Assembly: GCA_002839505.1 (NCBI GenBank)
Contig: PGYE01000001.1
Location: 356,459 to 420,458 of the forward strand
Origin: Candidatus Peregrinibacteria bacterium HGW-Peregrinibacteria-1
Lineage (GTDB): Bacteria; Patescibacteriota; Gracilibacteria; UBA1369; LOWO2-01-FULL-3
Direction of reading: 5' to 3'
DNA: 64,000 bases
Both the position numbers and the translations under genes were made by a program. Shown one piece after another: positions 47,801 through 54,956 of this stretch (position 1 is the first letter of the stretch; each line of letters begins with the position of its first letter). The notes beneath the pieces are model-generated. The model ran no database searches and was not told the DNA's origin. It was given only the letters and a program-made list of their open reading frames with translations.

Positions 47801-50800
47801 CACTCGCCGTAGAAACTAAACTCTTATTAATATCCAAAAGTTGCACCTCAAAAAGAATATCCTTATCACTACCCGCCACCGCTCCAACACTTGCCAGCCT
47901 CATCTCCTCACCCTCCAACTCAAAAACATCATAATTCATCACACTCAAAGAATTACCCACAGCACGAACGGCCACGCTATTACTCCCCACACCACTCGCG
48001 CCGATAACCTTCAACACCGCGATACCACTGTTCCCGGCGCTCCTCACCTCAAACTCTTGCACCCCTCCTACCACAAATTTCTCATCATTTCCGACAACTT
48101 CCAACACCGGATTATTAACACTTTGCTCAATATCTAACCTCACCGACTCATTTATATTCTTCTCAACCAATAAATTATTACGATCAAAATAACTAAAACT
48201 CACCGTCACCTTATCTCGGCCATCCCCATTAATCACCGTTCTATCGACCTCTAGCTCCAAGCTTAATTCACTGGAATCAACATTGATATCGACACCCTCG
48301 CTAGATACACACGCCTCCAAATCATCGCCATCACAAGCCCCGATAAACCTCGGCGGCCTCGAAAAATAACTAATAAAATCATAAACTTCCTGCAAAAACT
48401 CATCTAAATCCACAAAGCGATCATCATCTCCGTTACCATTGTTGTTACTACCACTTCCAACACCTGATCCCGCATTATTCCCAGATGTAGAATTTTGATC
48501 AGCAGCATTGCCACCATCACCATCACTATCACCACTATCATTTTCCCCAACAGCAGTCACAGTCTCATTTTCCAAACTCAAAATCCCGGCCCCGTCATCA
48601 GCACTTTTATCGCGATTAAATCCAAGCTCAATCTGCTGATCATTGCCTTCAAACACCAAGTAAGCCGCCTCATAACCAAGCCCTTGTTCATAACCTGAGT
48701 CCGCCGGAAACAGCGTCGAATCATTCACAAAGGCGTTTTCACTGCCACTTAAATAGCGTTTTAAGGCATATTCATGTTTATCATCCAAGCTCAAACTCTT
48801 CCACATAATCGCATCTACCAGCTTACGCTCCTCAGCAACATCCAAATCAAAACCGCTTTCTGGCACATCAACCGCCCCCTTCACCACAGGAAGTAAATAA
48901 TTATCATAAACTGCATCATAAATTTCCTTACAAACCCCTAAACTATTCGCCGGAACACTACAATCAGTTCTACCCATACCATTCACCAACTTATAACTTC
49001 CCGGTAATCTCACCACTTCCCAAGCAAATTGATCCAGCAACACCATCAATTCCGCCTCATTATCAACATCAAATAAATTTGGATAAACTATCTTGCTAAG
49101 CTCACCAGGAAAATAATGAACAGTACGATCCAATTTTGAAACAATATCATCCACATCTATATCATTATTGATTGGAGCAGGCTGAGGATATGCTGGCAGG
49201 GGAGTGAACTCACTCAAAAACGCCACATATCTCGGATTATCAATTGGCAAACTCTTCGCCCCCAAAGACTGTACCTGCTTAGCAATCGTATCTGCAGTTG
49301 GCTCCTTATGCATCACCATACTCGATATCGATTTATCGACATTATTATCTGTTTTATAAGGATCCACAGTAACCCTCAGTACCAAATCACTACCAAAATC
49401 ATTACCGGGTAGCCCCGCCGGTATCACAAACTTAGAATTATTACTCAGCATCTTTCTCGCAATCTGATCCATATCCCAACTTGGAATACCATAATCAGAA
49501 TTTGCCTCATCAAAATCAATAAATTTTTGTTCGTACACGCCATCTTCATCGGCATCTCTCCATTCATAATCACGAATACCATCATTATCGTTATCAATAC
49601 CGTCCCACAAACCATAACGATCCGAAAACTCCTTCAGCGTCACAACGCGGCCGTTAACATTATTCACCACAATATCGCCAGCATCTCGGCCGCTCCACTC
49701 ATCCCACACCCCTAACTCCGTAGCTGAAAACTCCGTTCTATTACCATAATCCCTCACAAAGAACCCTATGTTTCGCAAAAATTTGCCCCAAAAATCATCT
49801 CCTGATATCTCATATAAACGACTACCACCATAAGTACCTGAATCCAAAACATGTCTAAACGGATTTGCATCCTCATCCAATGGTCCCAGCCCACTCACCC
49901 CGCTATAACAAGCATTAATAATCAACTCATCAACATCCTCCAAGCTGCGCGCTTGATGACTTTCGACCCCGGGAATTTGAAATTGCAAAGCGCGCCCCCC
50001 ATACCCATCATCTCCTACCCTCTCAGCAAACATCAGCTCCTCACTACCATCATAAACCGTCTTCAACGGCATCACTGCCCCCCCGGCATCTTGCACCGGA
50101 TAAGTCGCCACCGGATAAAAACAACGATCACTATTTTGTGCCGTATTTGCAAAATTACAACCCGCCTCCGGCCCATAACCATTCCCTGCATAACCACCTA
50201 TCTGTGAATTCAAAGTAAAAATCGCCGCATCACTACGATTGGCATCATTAAAAAACACAATATCAATATCCTCTGGAAGAAAACGATTGTAATAAATGTC
50301 ATCCAACACATCATCATTAAAACTATAGCCTTCATTATCAAACAAAATCAGCATCTGTGCATTTCCATTATCTGCAACCCCATCACGCCCTAGCGTAAAG
50401 CTAATCAAGGAGGTTTTAAGCTCACCATCTGAATAATACTCCACCTCAAAACGCGCCTGCGTCGAACGGATATCAGCAGGATTACGACGCTTATCTGGCC
50501 TCAAGAACACCCTTTTAGGATCCTCCTTTACGCGCTCCCATCCGCCCTCTTTATTAACTTCACCCAACAACCTATTTGCCTCCGCATAGAGATCATTTAT
50601 TGCTCTCTCAAAGCGATAACTGCCATCAATTACCTTGCCGTTCACCCGAGTAATCACATCACCTTCATTCATCAACTCCTCAAAAATAGTCCGATAAGTA
50701 AATCGATATGGATTATCTATAAAAGCCGGCAAATTCTTTTTCAAATCATCCTCGATAATCTCACCGTGACTCACAGCATCCTCGGTTATTGTCATAGCCT

Positions 50801-52385
50801 CCTCCGCCGTCAAAAGTCGCGTCGTCACACCGGCGGTCTGCACCGGCATCGAAGTGATCGGATTATCCGACCTCAAGGCTCTTGTCAAAATCGAATAATC
50901 TCCACCCACCGCCTGCGGATTGTAATTCAAATTCTCATCGTAATATTCACTCTTCGTCGAACCCAAATAGACACTACATTGCTGCGCATTATAGAGAATA
51001 TCGGCCTGTATCCCGTTTTTATAGTATTTTCCAGTCGCCTCATTTAGATACATAAATGGCAACCGCACCGATGTTGCCTCCTTTGGCATAGGCACAGTAC
51101 CGTAATTCGCATCCCTTGAAGTATATTCCACTTTAAATTGCTGCACATTCCCCAAACTATTAACAAACTCTCCCGACAAACGACTACCTTTCAAAACCGG
51201 CAATCTACTTTCAATCTTGGAAATCATTCCATCTACCGCTTTTTCTAAAGCATCATTCACATTTTTCAGATAAGCTTTAGTATATTCATCTTTCACCCCG
51301 ATCAACACCGGCACCGTATCAACCGGCATCGGATCATTTTGGCTAGGAAGATATCGACCGGTATTCGCCGCAAAATCATTCACTTCCGAAATATGACCTT
51401 TCACCACCTGATAATACGGAATCAAAAACTGATCAATAACATTTTTCGCATAAATATCCGGCATATCAGTCATGCCCACATCTCCCAACTGACTCAAAAA
51501 GTTTTGTCCCGCCTCAGTTCCGCTCTCAAATTCCAAACCACTCATTACTTTTCCTGACAGCTCATTGGCCCAAAACTTATTAAATCTCATGTAAGCCAAA
51601 TCCTCCCATTCCTCCAGATACTCCAGATAAAACTGTATTACATTTTCATTAATACTCTTTTCTTCATCAATAAAATCGGCATAAAACATCTTGCGCTCAA
51701 AATCCGCGTATTCCTCCACACCCTGATAGAACAGATGATTCTTATCAAAAAACTGCGCCAAACTCACCAATCCAGGATTTCCAGTCGCCGGCGCCGTAAT
51801 CACACCATGCCAGACCTCCTGCTTGGGAAAAGAAACCGCACTATTATAAACAAAATCTTCCCCATCAATGATATAAACCTGATCCACAAAGTCCACATAT
51901 GGGAAAATACTAGCAAAACGATTTCCATTTTTATTAACCACCGGCAAAGGAATATCACCGATCAATACCACTCCCACCATATCGTAAGAATTGTTTTCAC
52001 CCTCCACATAAATATTCTGAAGTGCCTTAGCCAACCCAATCACATCATCTCCTTCATTAAAAAACACTGTCCTCACCTCGGTCCCATCGTTACTATCTCT
52101 CAAATCCCACGCATAACGATCAATTCTTTGCGACATTCGTCTCTCACTCAACAAACTCGGATAACTGCTGCTCAATCCGCTAAAAACTCCGGAAGTTTCA
52201 TACAAATCCCTATCAACCACCACCACAATCACATCATTCACAACATCCTCATTACCATCTCCAAAAGCCGCGAATTGCACTGCCACAACCTCCGCAGAAG
52301 GTATCACAGCATTAACTACAACTGCCAAAAACAGCAACAAAACGAATTTTTCCTTCCCCCAATTTGCAAATTTCCTCCAAAACAT
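38817..52385 (-). CDS. Giant multidomain surface protein with S-layer homology domains
   Basis: A 4522-residue exported protein. The start is set at the ATG at 52385: a GTG at 52403 lies upstream of the expected transcript start. An N-terminal helix (about 12-35) is the signal or anchor. Residues about 40-850 resemble a caspase/gingipain-type fold (VVLIGDIPLP; NACYSG with Cys826) with a PDZ-like GDVITRVNGKVI inside. A Ser/Gly/Asn linker is near 1275-1325, then Ig-like/Big domains (about 1370-2000), FG-GAP-like repeats (about 2275-2430), a DUF11-like domain (about 2500-2610), a helical part with a Leu-Pro-Asp-rich stretch (about 3178-3282), an FN3-like domain (about 3690-3800) and, at about 4195-4405, two clear and one weak SLH domain, then Ca-binding DxDGDG loops. 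Dispersed calcium loops occur throughout. Likely an S-layer-attached surface protein; partners unknown. Confidence 0.85.
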   Translation of the reverse strand: MFWRKFANWGKEKFVLLLFLAVVVNAVIPSAEVVAVQFAAFGDGNEDVVNDVIVVVVDRDLYETSGVFSGLSSSYPSLLSERRMSQRIDRYAWDLRDSNDGTEVRTVFFNEGDDVIGLAKALQNIYVEGENNSYDMVGVVLIGDIPLPVVNKNGNRFASIFPYVDFVDQVYIIDGEDFVYNSAVSFPKQEVWHGVITAPATGNPGLVSLAQFFDKNHLFYQGVEEYADFERKMFYADFIDEEKSINENVIQFYLEYLEEWEDLAYMRFNKFWANELSGKVMSGLEFESGTEAGQNFLSQLGDVGMTDMPDIYAKNVIDQFLIPYYQVVKGHISEVNDFAANTGRYLPSQNDPMPVDTVPVLIGVKDEYTKAYLKNVNDALEKAVDGMISKIESRLPVLKGSRLSGEFVNSLGNVQQFKVEYTSRDANYGTVPMPKEATSVRLPFMYLNEATGKYYKNGIQADILYNAQQCSVYLGSTKSEYYDENLNYNPQAVGGDYSILTRALRSDNPITSMPVQTAGVTTRLLTAEEAMTITEDAVSHGEIIEDDLKKNLPAFIDNPYRFTYRTIFEELMNEGDVITRVNGKVIDGSYRFERAINDLYAEANRLLGEVNKEGGWERVKEDPKRVFLRPDKRRNPADIRSTQARFEVEYYSDGELKTSLISFTLGRDGVADNGNAQMLILFDNEGYSFNDDVLDDIYYNRFLPEDIDIVFFNDANRSDAAIFTLNSQIGGYAGNGYGPEAGCNFANTAQNSDRCFYPVATYPVQDAGGAVMPLKTVYDGSEELMFAERVGDDGYGGRALQFQIPGVESHQARSLEDVDELIINACYSGVSGLGPLDEDANPFRHVLDSGTYGGSRLYEISGDDFWGKFLRNIGFFVRDYGNRTEFSATELGVWDEWSGRDAGDIVVNNVNGRVVTLKEFSDRYGLWDGIDNDNDGIRDYEWRDADEDGVYEQKFIDFDEANSDYGIPSWDMDQIARKMLSNNSKFVIPAGLPGNDFGSDLVLRVTVDPYKTDNNVDKSISSMVMHKEPTADTIAKQVQSLGAKSLPIDNPRYVAFLSEFTPLPAYPQPAPINNDIDVDDIVSKLDRTVHYFPGELSKIVYPNLFDVDNEAELMVLLDQFAWEVVRLPGSYKLVNGMGRTDCSVPANSLGVCKEIYDAVYDNYLLPVVKGAVDVPESGFDLDVAEERKLVDAIMWKSLSLDDKHEYALKRYLSGSENAFVNDSTLFPADSGYEQGLGYEAAYLVFEGNDQQIELGFNRDKSADDGAGILSLENETVTAVGENDSGDSDGDGGNAADQNSTSGNNAGSGVGSGSNNNGNGDDDRFVDLDEFLQEVYDFISYFSRPPRFIGACDGDDLEACVSSEGVDINVDSSELSLELEVDRTVINGDGRDKVTVSFSYFDRNNLLVEKNINESVRLDIEQSVNNPVLEVVGNDEKFVVGGVQEFEVRSAGNSGIAVLKVIGASGVGSNSVAVRAVGNSLSVMNYDVFELEGEEMRLASVGAVAGSDKDILFEVQLLDINKSLVSTASGFVEVVSDRDNGVIFDQSIVAINNGRAVFRASAGTVAGNVNLKFKVLNTNGTVNLGYAELGKTFGVFANEASRVRVVSSSDLLVANGLSETKLQFVVEDRYGNVANNYFGKLSLFTNDLVRFKDSDDLNPSLIGTQININEGRGGATIVSGLTVGVGSVTAILLDYELEEQLVRANNNWSTINLSQAVGVAKSFDLVNKVDLSFDLSKEYLNSEGGDRLQIGVKMLHQGNVVDSYVGNIEFKVKNPELGGFLGNVPTRMVNGQLNPINLVFEAGLKSGMAEIEVNVPGFVRDRVRIDIKAGAPAAINISGPVTLESGREAMLEVVMVDKNDNFIGDGSGIVEFSVNNTEILGIVGDGRVTMINGKAMVGVRGLDRSGSVVVRAQSGQFEETYSLNVVNKISASEMGSIVPRVLYTSLLGSDWGSFGVKNNLAQQMLFADGGQVQAVSSVMERNDGAKNLLFLDGNGYLELIESGLVAETIISNSSFGHHRVKLMSASAGGGEIGEFTFVSDLNGGALVESMEEVDDILAERDISFVVFDMLTDDSALDWIVEGNNMSLKNGDELLIRVDAFGRIEIGNSKLTVSWLNDDGRFNLGFFHNGGLVGKLQFVESYQGVKVVDDLANINGAGVYFVRSDALNLDTKVTFSGNSTKNPKGVTIVDNSRSISADQMPGLGYDSPDDASNNSGAGFQGDNKHMLLFAAGNTVGESNQFYASEVGIVYGDPNIRLKVEEDTDLHGDLSGIGRDVGKLVATGNSKPLELLEFNYNGDDLMDALVIYENGNIGLLENKGGNRGFKDRGNILRAVGGIRSAVTGDFNGNGFDDLLVSTEEECTVGDKCLSLFENSNGVFVRSNFEPAVSGKVTELKVADLNNDQCQDLVVADEAANVRIFYNQKSGNRCLGLSENHGGSFNFGYQIDNQVEAKSSLFVFYPGVSVPEGATSLEIGILNNQGIRNNESFVNLPADGRLGLNSKKSVNDVNGGSVAVGDTIRYLITLANSGPAINNMVLSDLIPASMEIKPDSLKCLDVGCNDDLTFEATGLGLRSAVITNISVPSGGKRTISFDMVVRSIPAVSFDLGRDFVKNNGSRVGANDFYLDIRVRPSLNPTGALYYLMSDAGLNERGEVLYQLQEVAKESVLLADSELDEYQSIQDSYENDLNGDSGLSPDVISDLQAVTGGLYDNMFEDLDNDGCPDSWSNGPVGNSESFAAGLANDVEGMAASFRCSGGGCSPLPFNKAFFVPDGETPGVAVFALGTPTLLGFSFFYPSNQVSSVRFYVSPTLSMGLGTAICTGAPTPVGGVCYAFAIPPSVFGECPNFLEDISGEIANATNVNADPDSGLTTIVSDGNGGSGSVDNTVINGGGTFSDPAVPVSGGGSVNVKVPGFPSFLVDWYDAQTEEIFNKLLDLPDFYFIYPDFGGVIDDFTKDLSRVGDNIGDVSMFQSMNDILRALNGLPLINLKSKEIVVKIPAISYAEVEKYKRQVELWIKSQEAQLAKLPEFWLCDENDHRKVLCDRFTLKINDFIASMNLLMDKLDSLARLPNEILDLRHAQTKYATALISYLDTITEVTGGYINRQQKTVEAWLDAATEVTKTISDWSVLLNLMVDYQESCDECKNDRFSKLGILMEFFAVIPTPPIIQFPKWPDIVFDISQVKMGTEILWPDIVFLPEPIVLPSLPDINLSPDLPSLILQHQLSLPELDTRISLELEGFEVPDWITDFPEFTMPKLPDLPPLPIPELPDLPRPPKIPQLPEFVGDIAGTLGPIFKILCLLKTGMIPVPEIALGTEIETLTQPNIKAATSILKGLAVEMPGIEYDYVKQIRVEAKLDLGISTSAIFEAARAGIEEWNKTVYDLVNEINQETDVDLIDLFRSWGADDGGAEVLPENEEALSALNPITSAADVEKMLAGTVLENVYRDSVLISNVISNLVVENSVEITTPESYHLMGTSRYLSSDDPILQRSLEEIEYRIASENTNYEGELKEMAELRDNLIAYTKNLNSENLMLNGASIQDFGRILVDNNSDEKSLVANVGLNDVGERSMEISEVGGKLLGDDVGSELEDAGDKLRENWIAATTSTGGEASTDNTVSNSSSGNKGLYIAFGNSNESVLNYGDEVDGGLKTLFIDVDNDDDEDMLMIMGGDIYLKKSHKNSPDMKRGSVAVAGNVSDFSKGEPSINNFAVVYENHERVDLSWDAVKGVDYYELWIKDSLSGDYNLEDLYVVVASVEDVPDGFDAERVKVLANSERPSVSLNIDNGSYYARVMPITNGVQGNATTSILISPSECADKDAPLPALKSSNILLPIFTEGEIDASGAVDPSGEVVSYYLVDEDGREIWSDLNVNFDEDGDGIPDNDRTNPLFKVGPFDELERKNFTLHVVDQSGNSSKQEITVQVFVPEIEMNRIDYSDPAITGRLVPALGDFPLAFARDRLVYRSVGGELKAIVESNFVTTDSIGNDERYRTDSNGNFAVTDLDTSDLISVTNILGEVVVRVNPRTGAIDTLSNDIELVVNAATLPDGPLNIEIYENNTLLGTMYLVSDANTDVSLWSNVAFVGDLSSFRGVNVSDRKVGDGFVFTKIPADNASYPGGAVLNGPDGGKWSYIDTGGNVLLVNNELSLKVKNNNFTDDPLVLEMMRGDELIADIYIDTGGVFSFVGGDDVPYKTPQRPTQSLVEQAFNYQEKYDDFEDLDESLKSIVIDLSRKGIFEGEQVGDKFFVNANRDVSRAEFVKILLEMLCIIPGEDAYLPYASGEGYSDIAFSNDLSWYYPYIKEATKRGLVNGYAGEIDTLSGLNPFKPNDTISRAEATKVILEALEMQGIISLDGMRSVNAQVEAWYLGYMEVSVDLTDYSNVTAKGNFLLTSNERQRPNELISRGGMLIMATRVLDIYNCHDINDGDGMSNYCKLKYGISDPLGDEDGDGISNLDECLNGGNPLVPDVEPGRDVPLMPANPGEIGLFIVPAECLTCPCNNTWSYSADIRQGDNVYGLILSKSGVILRKSGVGR

Positions 52386-52404
52386 AATGAAAATTAATCT
52401 CACT

Positions 52405-52433
52405 ATTATAGCATAAAACAGCCATCAAAGGCA
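52405..52433 (-). promoter_or_regulatory. Promoter of the giant surface protein gene
   Basis: On the minus strand a TGC-TATAAT extended -10 (hexamer at 52405-52410) with a weak TGCCTT -35 at 52428-52433. Transcription would begin near 52398, which excludes the GTG at 52403 and supports the ATG at 52385 with a leader of about 13 bases. Confidence 0.65.
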
Positions 52434-52500
52434 CCCATCAGAGTGATAAAAACACAAGAACCAATTGACAAAAACCGCCACCGTTGTCTTGCTGAAAAAC

Positions 52501-53079
52501 CTAAGCTACGCCATCCACTTTCAACCTCCCATCCAACCACAGCAAACCCAATAAACCCGTCTCTCTCCCACTAATATCACCATAATAAATATGATTTTCA
52601 AACTCCTCCCTGCTCATCTTCACCAACTTCAAAAACTCATCTTTCTCCGGTCCCATCCTGCCTGTCTCCTCACAATCCAGAAGCAAGAAGTGATACCTAA
52701 TCATTGTTGAATAAGGATCCGCATTCGTCTGCCCCAAAAACACTACTTTCCCCGCGCGATAGCCAGTTTCTTCCTCAAGCTCCTTCACCACAGTCTCCTC
52801 CGGAGTCAGATCCTCATCTATTATCCCACCAGGAAGCTCTTTTTTCACCACCTCCAACCCCACCCGAAACTCCTCCACCAGCAAAAACTCCCCCTCTTTC
52901 GTCACCGCCACGCATTTAACACCCTGCACATCACCCTTCACCTGAAATACCTCTTCCACGCCATCAGGCTTCAAAAACCGCTTCTCCCTTATCTTCACAA
53001 ACATACCCTCAAACACCACCTCTTCCCCCACCTTTTGCCACGGTTCCATCTGCTCCCCATCTCGATAAAATATACCCAT
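52501..53079 (-). CDS. NUDIX hydrolase, ADP-ribose pyrophosphatase-like
   Basis: Hydrolyses a nucleoside diphosphate linked to another group; ADP-ribose or a sugar nucleotide is likely but not shown. 192 residues with the NUDIX box GGIIDEDLTPEETVVKELEEE..GY (G-x5-E-x7-RE-x-x-EE-x-G, with Lys-Glu in place of Arg-Glu), preceded by an N-terminal strand domain as in the ADP-ribose pyrophosphatase subgroup. An in-frame ATG at 53049 is an alternative start and matches the family better. It is 15 bases after the last pilin gene, so it is at the end of the pilus operon by position only. Confidence 0.88.
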   Translation of the reverse strand: MGIFYRDGEQMEPWQKVGEEVVFEGMFVKIREKRFLKPDGVEEVFQVKGDVQGVKCVAVTKEGEFLLVEEFRVGLEVVKKELPGGIIDEDLTPEETVVKELEEETGYRAGKVVFLGQTNADPYSTMIRYHFLLLDCEETGRMGPEKDEFLKLVKMSREEFENHIYYGDISGRETGLLGLLWLDGRLKVDGVA

Positions 53080-53094
53080 ACGAAATTTATGAAA

Positions 53095-53622
53095 TTATCT
53101 TACAAATACCGCGTAACAATAATCATCACTACCATCCACCACCGCACTTTTCACATGAGGCTGCGCAATTAAGGTACTACAACTGGTATTGGCATTCGGT
53201 TTGTTTTCCAATCGTCCATATATTCCAAAAGAATAAAGGTTGCCGCCCCCCGGATTATATAAATAATTATAAGCTCCACCACTCGTACAATTTAAAGCGC
53301 CCACTTGCAACCCTACAAAATCATCACCCAAGGGATCAATCGGAATCAAACCCTCTCCAAAATAACTCCTCTCCACAGCCGTATCAAACACACCACCTCT
53401 TACCATACAGTAATTCGAAGTCTTATATGCCACACCCTCAAGCCTCATCTCCTCTAGTACCGTCGCCCACATCTCAATATCATTAATTCTTTTGGTATCA
53501 CGAGATTTTGAGGGCGCATTCAGCAAGGTCGGCACCAAAAATAGCAACAATATCCCGATAACCACCGAAGATATCAATATCTCGATCAGTGTAAAACCCC
53601 TCTTATTTGCAAAATCTTTCAT
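53095..53622 (-). CDS. Type IV pilin-like protein
   Basis: A 175-residue prepilin. The class III signal is at the N-terminus: basic KDFANKRG, cleavage before FTLIEILISSVVIGILLLF (Glu5 present). After the helix comes RDTKRINDIEMW, shared with the three sister proteins, and the C-terminal part holds FGIYGRLE and a Cys pair (CSTL...YCYAV) that likely closes a disulfide loop. It is downstream of another pilin-like gene by 10 bases and is probably a minor pilin. Confidence 0.88.
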   Translation of the reverse strand: MKDFANKRGFTLIEILISSVVIGILLLFLVPTLLNAPSKSRDTKRINDIEMWATVLEEMRLEGVAYKTSNYCMVRGGVFDTAVERSYFGEGLIPIDPLGDDFVGLQVGALNCTSGGAYNYLYNPGGGNLYSFGIYGRLENKPNANTSCSTLIAQPHVKSAVVDGSDDYCYAVFVR

Positions 53623-53632
53623 AACAATTTCA

Positions 53633-54163
53633 TTATTTGGCAGTCAATCCATAGCAAAACTTACCGGGAAAGTCCGGATCCAGATCAGCTTGAAAGCTAA
53701 ATTCATCCAGCAGATCACAATCAATATTAGATTTATCTACCGTCTCCATCTTCGCATACACCGCAAAAGCCGGACTTGTACCGGGTGGATTTGGATAATA
53801 CATATACTCATTCTCACACACCACCGGATCCTCCGATGTTTCCGCTAACAATTGCCACGGATCATCTTCAATCGGATCTTTTGGAACCGTCCCCCTAAAA
53901 TCAACCAAATAATCAGCCAAAGTAACATCATTTATACAAATAGCCTCACTCGGGTAATCCCGCCCCACCAAAGACCCCTCATAAATCACATCCTTAATCC
54001 TCGCCACATCATTAATCCGCTTACTATCTCTCGTGCCAGGCCCCGCCTTAAAAAACACCGGCAAAAGAGTCGCCATCAGCACGCCTATAATACCAATCAC
54101 CACCAGCATCTCCACCAGTGTAAACGCCCTCCCACTACGACTATTACTATTAGAATCGCACAT
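53633..54163 (-). CDS. Type IV pilin-like protein, Ala at the cleavage site
   Basis: A 176-residue prepilin with the N-terminus RSGRAFTLVEMLVVIGIIG. The residue before the cleaved bond is Ala rather than Gly, which prepilin peptidase may tolerate but usually reduces processing. The stretch RDSKRINDVARIKDVIYEGSLVG is shared with its sisters, as are the VYAKME strand and a C-terminal Cys pair (DCDLL, FCYGL). Probably a minor pilin or pseudopilin. Confidence 0.85.
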   Translation of the reverse strand: MCDSNSNSRSGRAFTLVEMLVVIGIIGVLMATLLPVFFKAGPGTRDSKRINDVARIKDVIYEGSLVGRDYPSEAICINDVTLADYLVDFRGTVPKDPIEDDPWQLLAETSEDPVVCENEYMYYPNPPGTSPAFAVYAKMETVDKSNIDCDLLDEFSFQADLDPDFPGKFCYGLTAK

Positions 54164-54207
54164 CTTTTTATTTTACAATCTTACTTCCCCAATCTACCAT
54201 AACCACA

Positions 54208-54239
54208 AAAAAAGACCACCCATACGGGCGGTCTTTTTT
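54208..54239. terminator. Intrinsic terminator behind the candidate major pilin
   Basis: A hairpin with A/T ends: GACCaCCC and GGGcGGTC with loop ATAC, flanked by A7 and T6. Works on the minus strand, downstream of the pilin that ends at 54277, and possibly on the plus strand too. It sits between that pilin and the next two pilin genes. Confidence 0.85.
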
Positions 54240-54276
54240 ATATAAGACTTTTCAAACAGATCTATAGTAAATGATA

Positions 54277-54837
54277 CTATAGAGATTGAAGGAGACCAAA
54301 ACAGTTTCCTGAACCTGCTAGAGCATCTTCGGCATCAAGATCCCAAGGATCCACATTTGGATCACCTAGTGCTTCAAGAGTACATGCCATGTTACCGGCA
54401 TCAGTATTTTCAACTGTAGAATACAAACCGAAATCATAAGTACCTGTTGCTCCTGGATCACTCAAGAAGAGGTAGGTACCAGCACAATCAAGTGTACCAT
54501 CAGAAACTGTTCTTCCACTTGGGTCAGTAGGTAGAGTACCTCCTAAATCCGGAAGAAGAGGTTCCCATGCACCTTCACCTGGCTCCAAGATTCCACCTAC
54601 AGCTGTAGCAGTAGGATCCAGACAAGCGTCTGCACCTGGAACTGGCACTCCCTGAAGACTTCCCGCTACCAATACTTTTTGGATACGGTTCAAGTCTGCA
54701 AGACGGGCTTGGTCACGAGCTTTACTCGGCGCTCCAAATACCGTTGGCAAGAAAGCCACGGCCAGGATACCGATAATCAAAATCACGATAAGGAGCTCAA
54801 TGAGCGTAAAACCTTTTGTGTTTTTATTTTTATTCAT
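54277..54837 (-). CDS. Type IV pilin, candidate major pilin
   Basis: A 186-residue prepilin from the ATG at 54837; the longer form from 54873 would place the signal too far in. Signal MNKNKNTKG, cleavage before FTLIELLIVILIIGILAVAF, with Glu5. The body carries SKARDQARLADLNRIQKVLV, the YDFGLYSTVE strand and a Cys pair (MACTLE, NCFGLLQ). It alone among the pilins has a strong promoter (54884-54912) and its own terminator (54208-54239), so it can be expressed in large amounts. I infer that it is the major subunit. Confidence 0.88.
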   Translation of the reverse strand: MNKNKNTKGFTLIELLIVILIIGILAVAFLPTVFGAPSKARDQARLADLNRIQKVLVAGSLQGVPVPGADACLDPTATAVGGILEPGEGAWEPLLPDLGGTLPTDPSGRTVSDGTLDCAGTYLFLSDPGATGTYDFGLYSTVENTDAGNMACTLEALGDPNVDPWDLDAEDALAGSGNCFGLLQSL

Positions 54838-54883
54838 AGATAAAAATTTGTTATAAAATTGTGAATTGATCAATCACATGCAT

Positions 54884-54912
54884 ATTATAGTATAAAACGG
54901 TTTTTTAAGCAA
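54884..54912 (-). promoter_or_regulatory. Strong promoter of the candidate major pilin
   Basis: On the minus strand TTGCTT (54907-54912), 17-base spacer, TATAAT (54884-54889). Leader of about 40 bases. Confidence 0.75.
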
Positions 54913-54956
54913 ATATTTTGCCAATTTAAATCTTTCAAGAAAGACCAAATATTATC

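Noticed and set aside
48400..48560. Simple-sequence tract that might be a CRISPR or satellite repeat
   Set aside because: It encodes a Ser/Gly/Asn/Asp linker of the giant protein; units are irregular and in frame.
47841..52397. Plus-strand open frames of 100-220 codons opposite the giant gene
   Set aside because: They are mirror images of the biased codon use of the giant gene, with no plausible protein features or start signals.
52386..52403. GTG start at 52403 for the giant protein
   Set aside because: The -10 box at 52405-52410 puts the transcript start downstream of the GTG; the ATG at 52385 fits.
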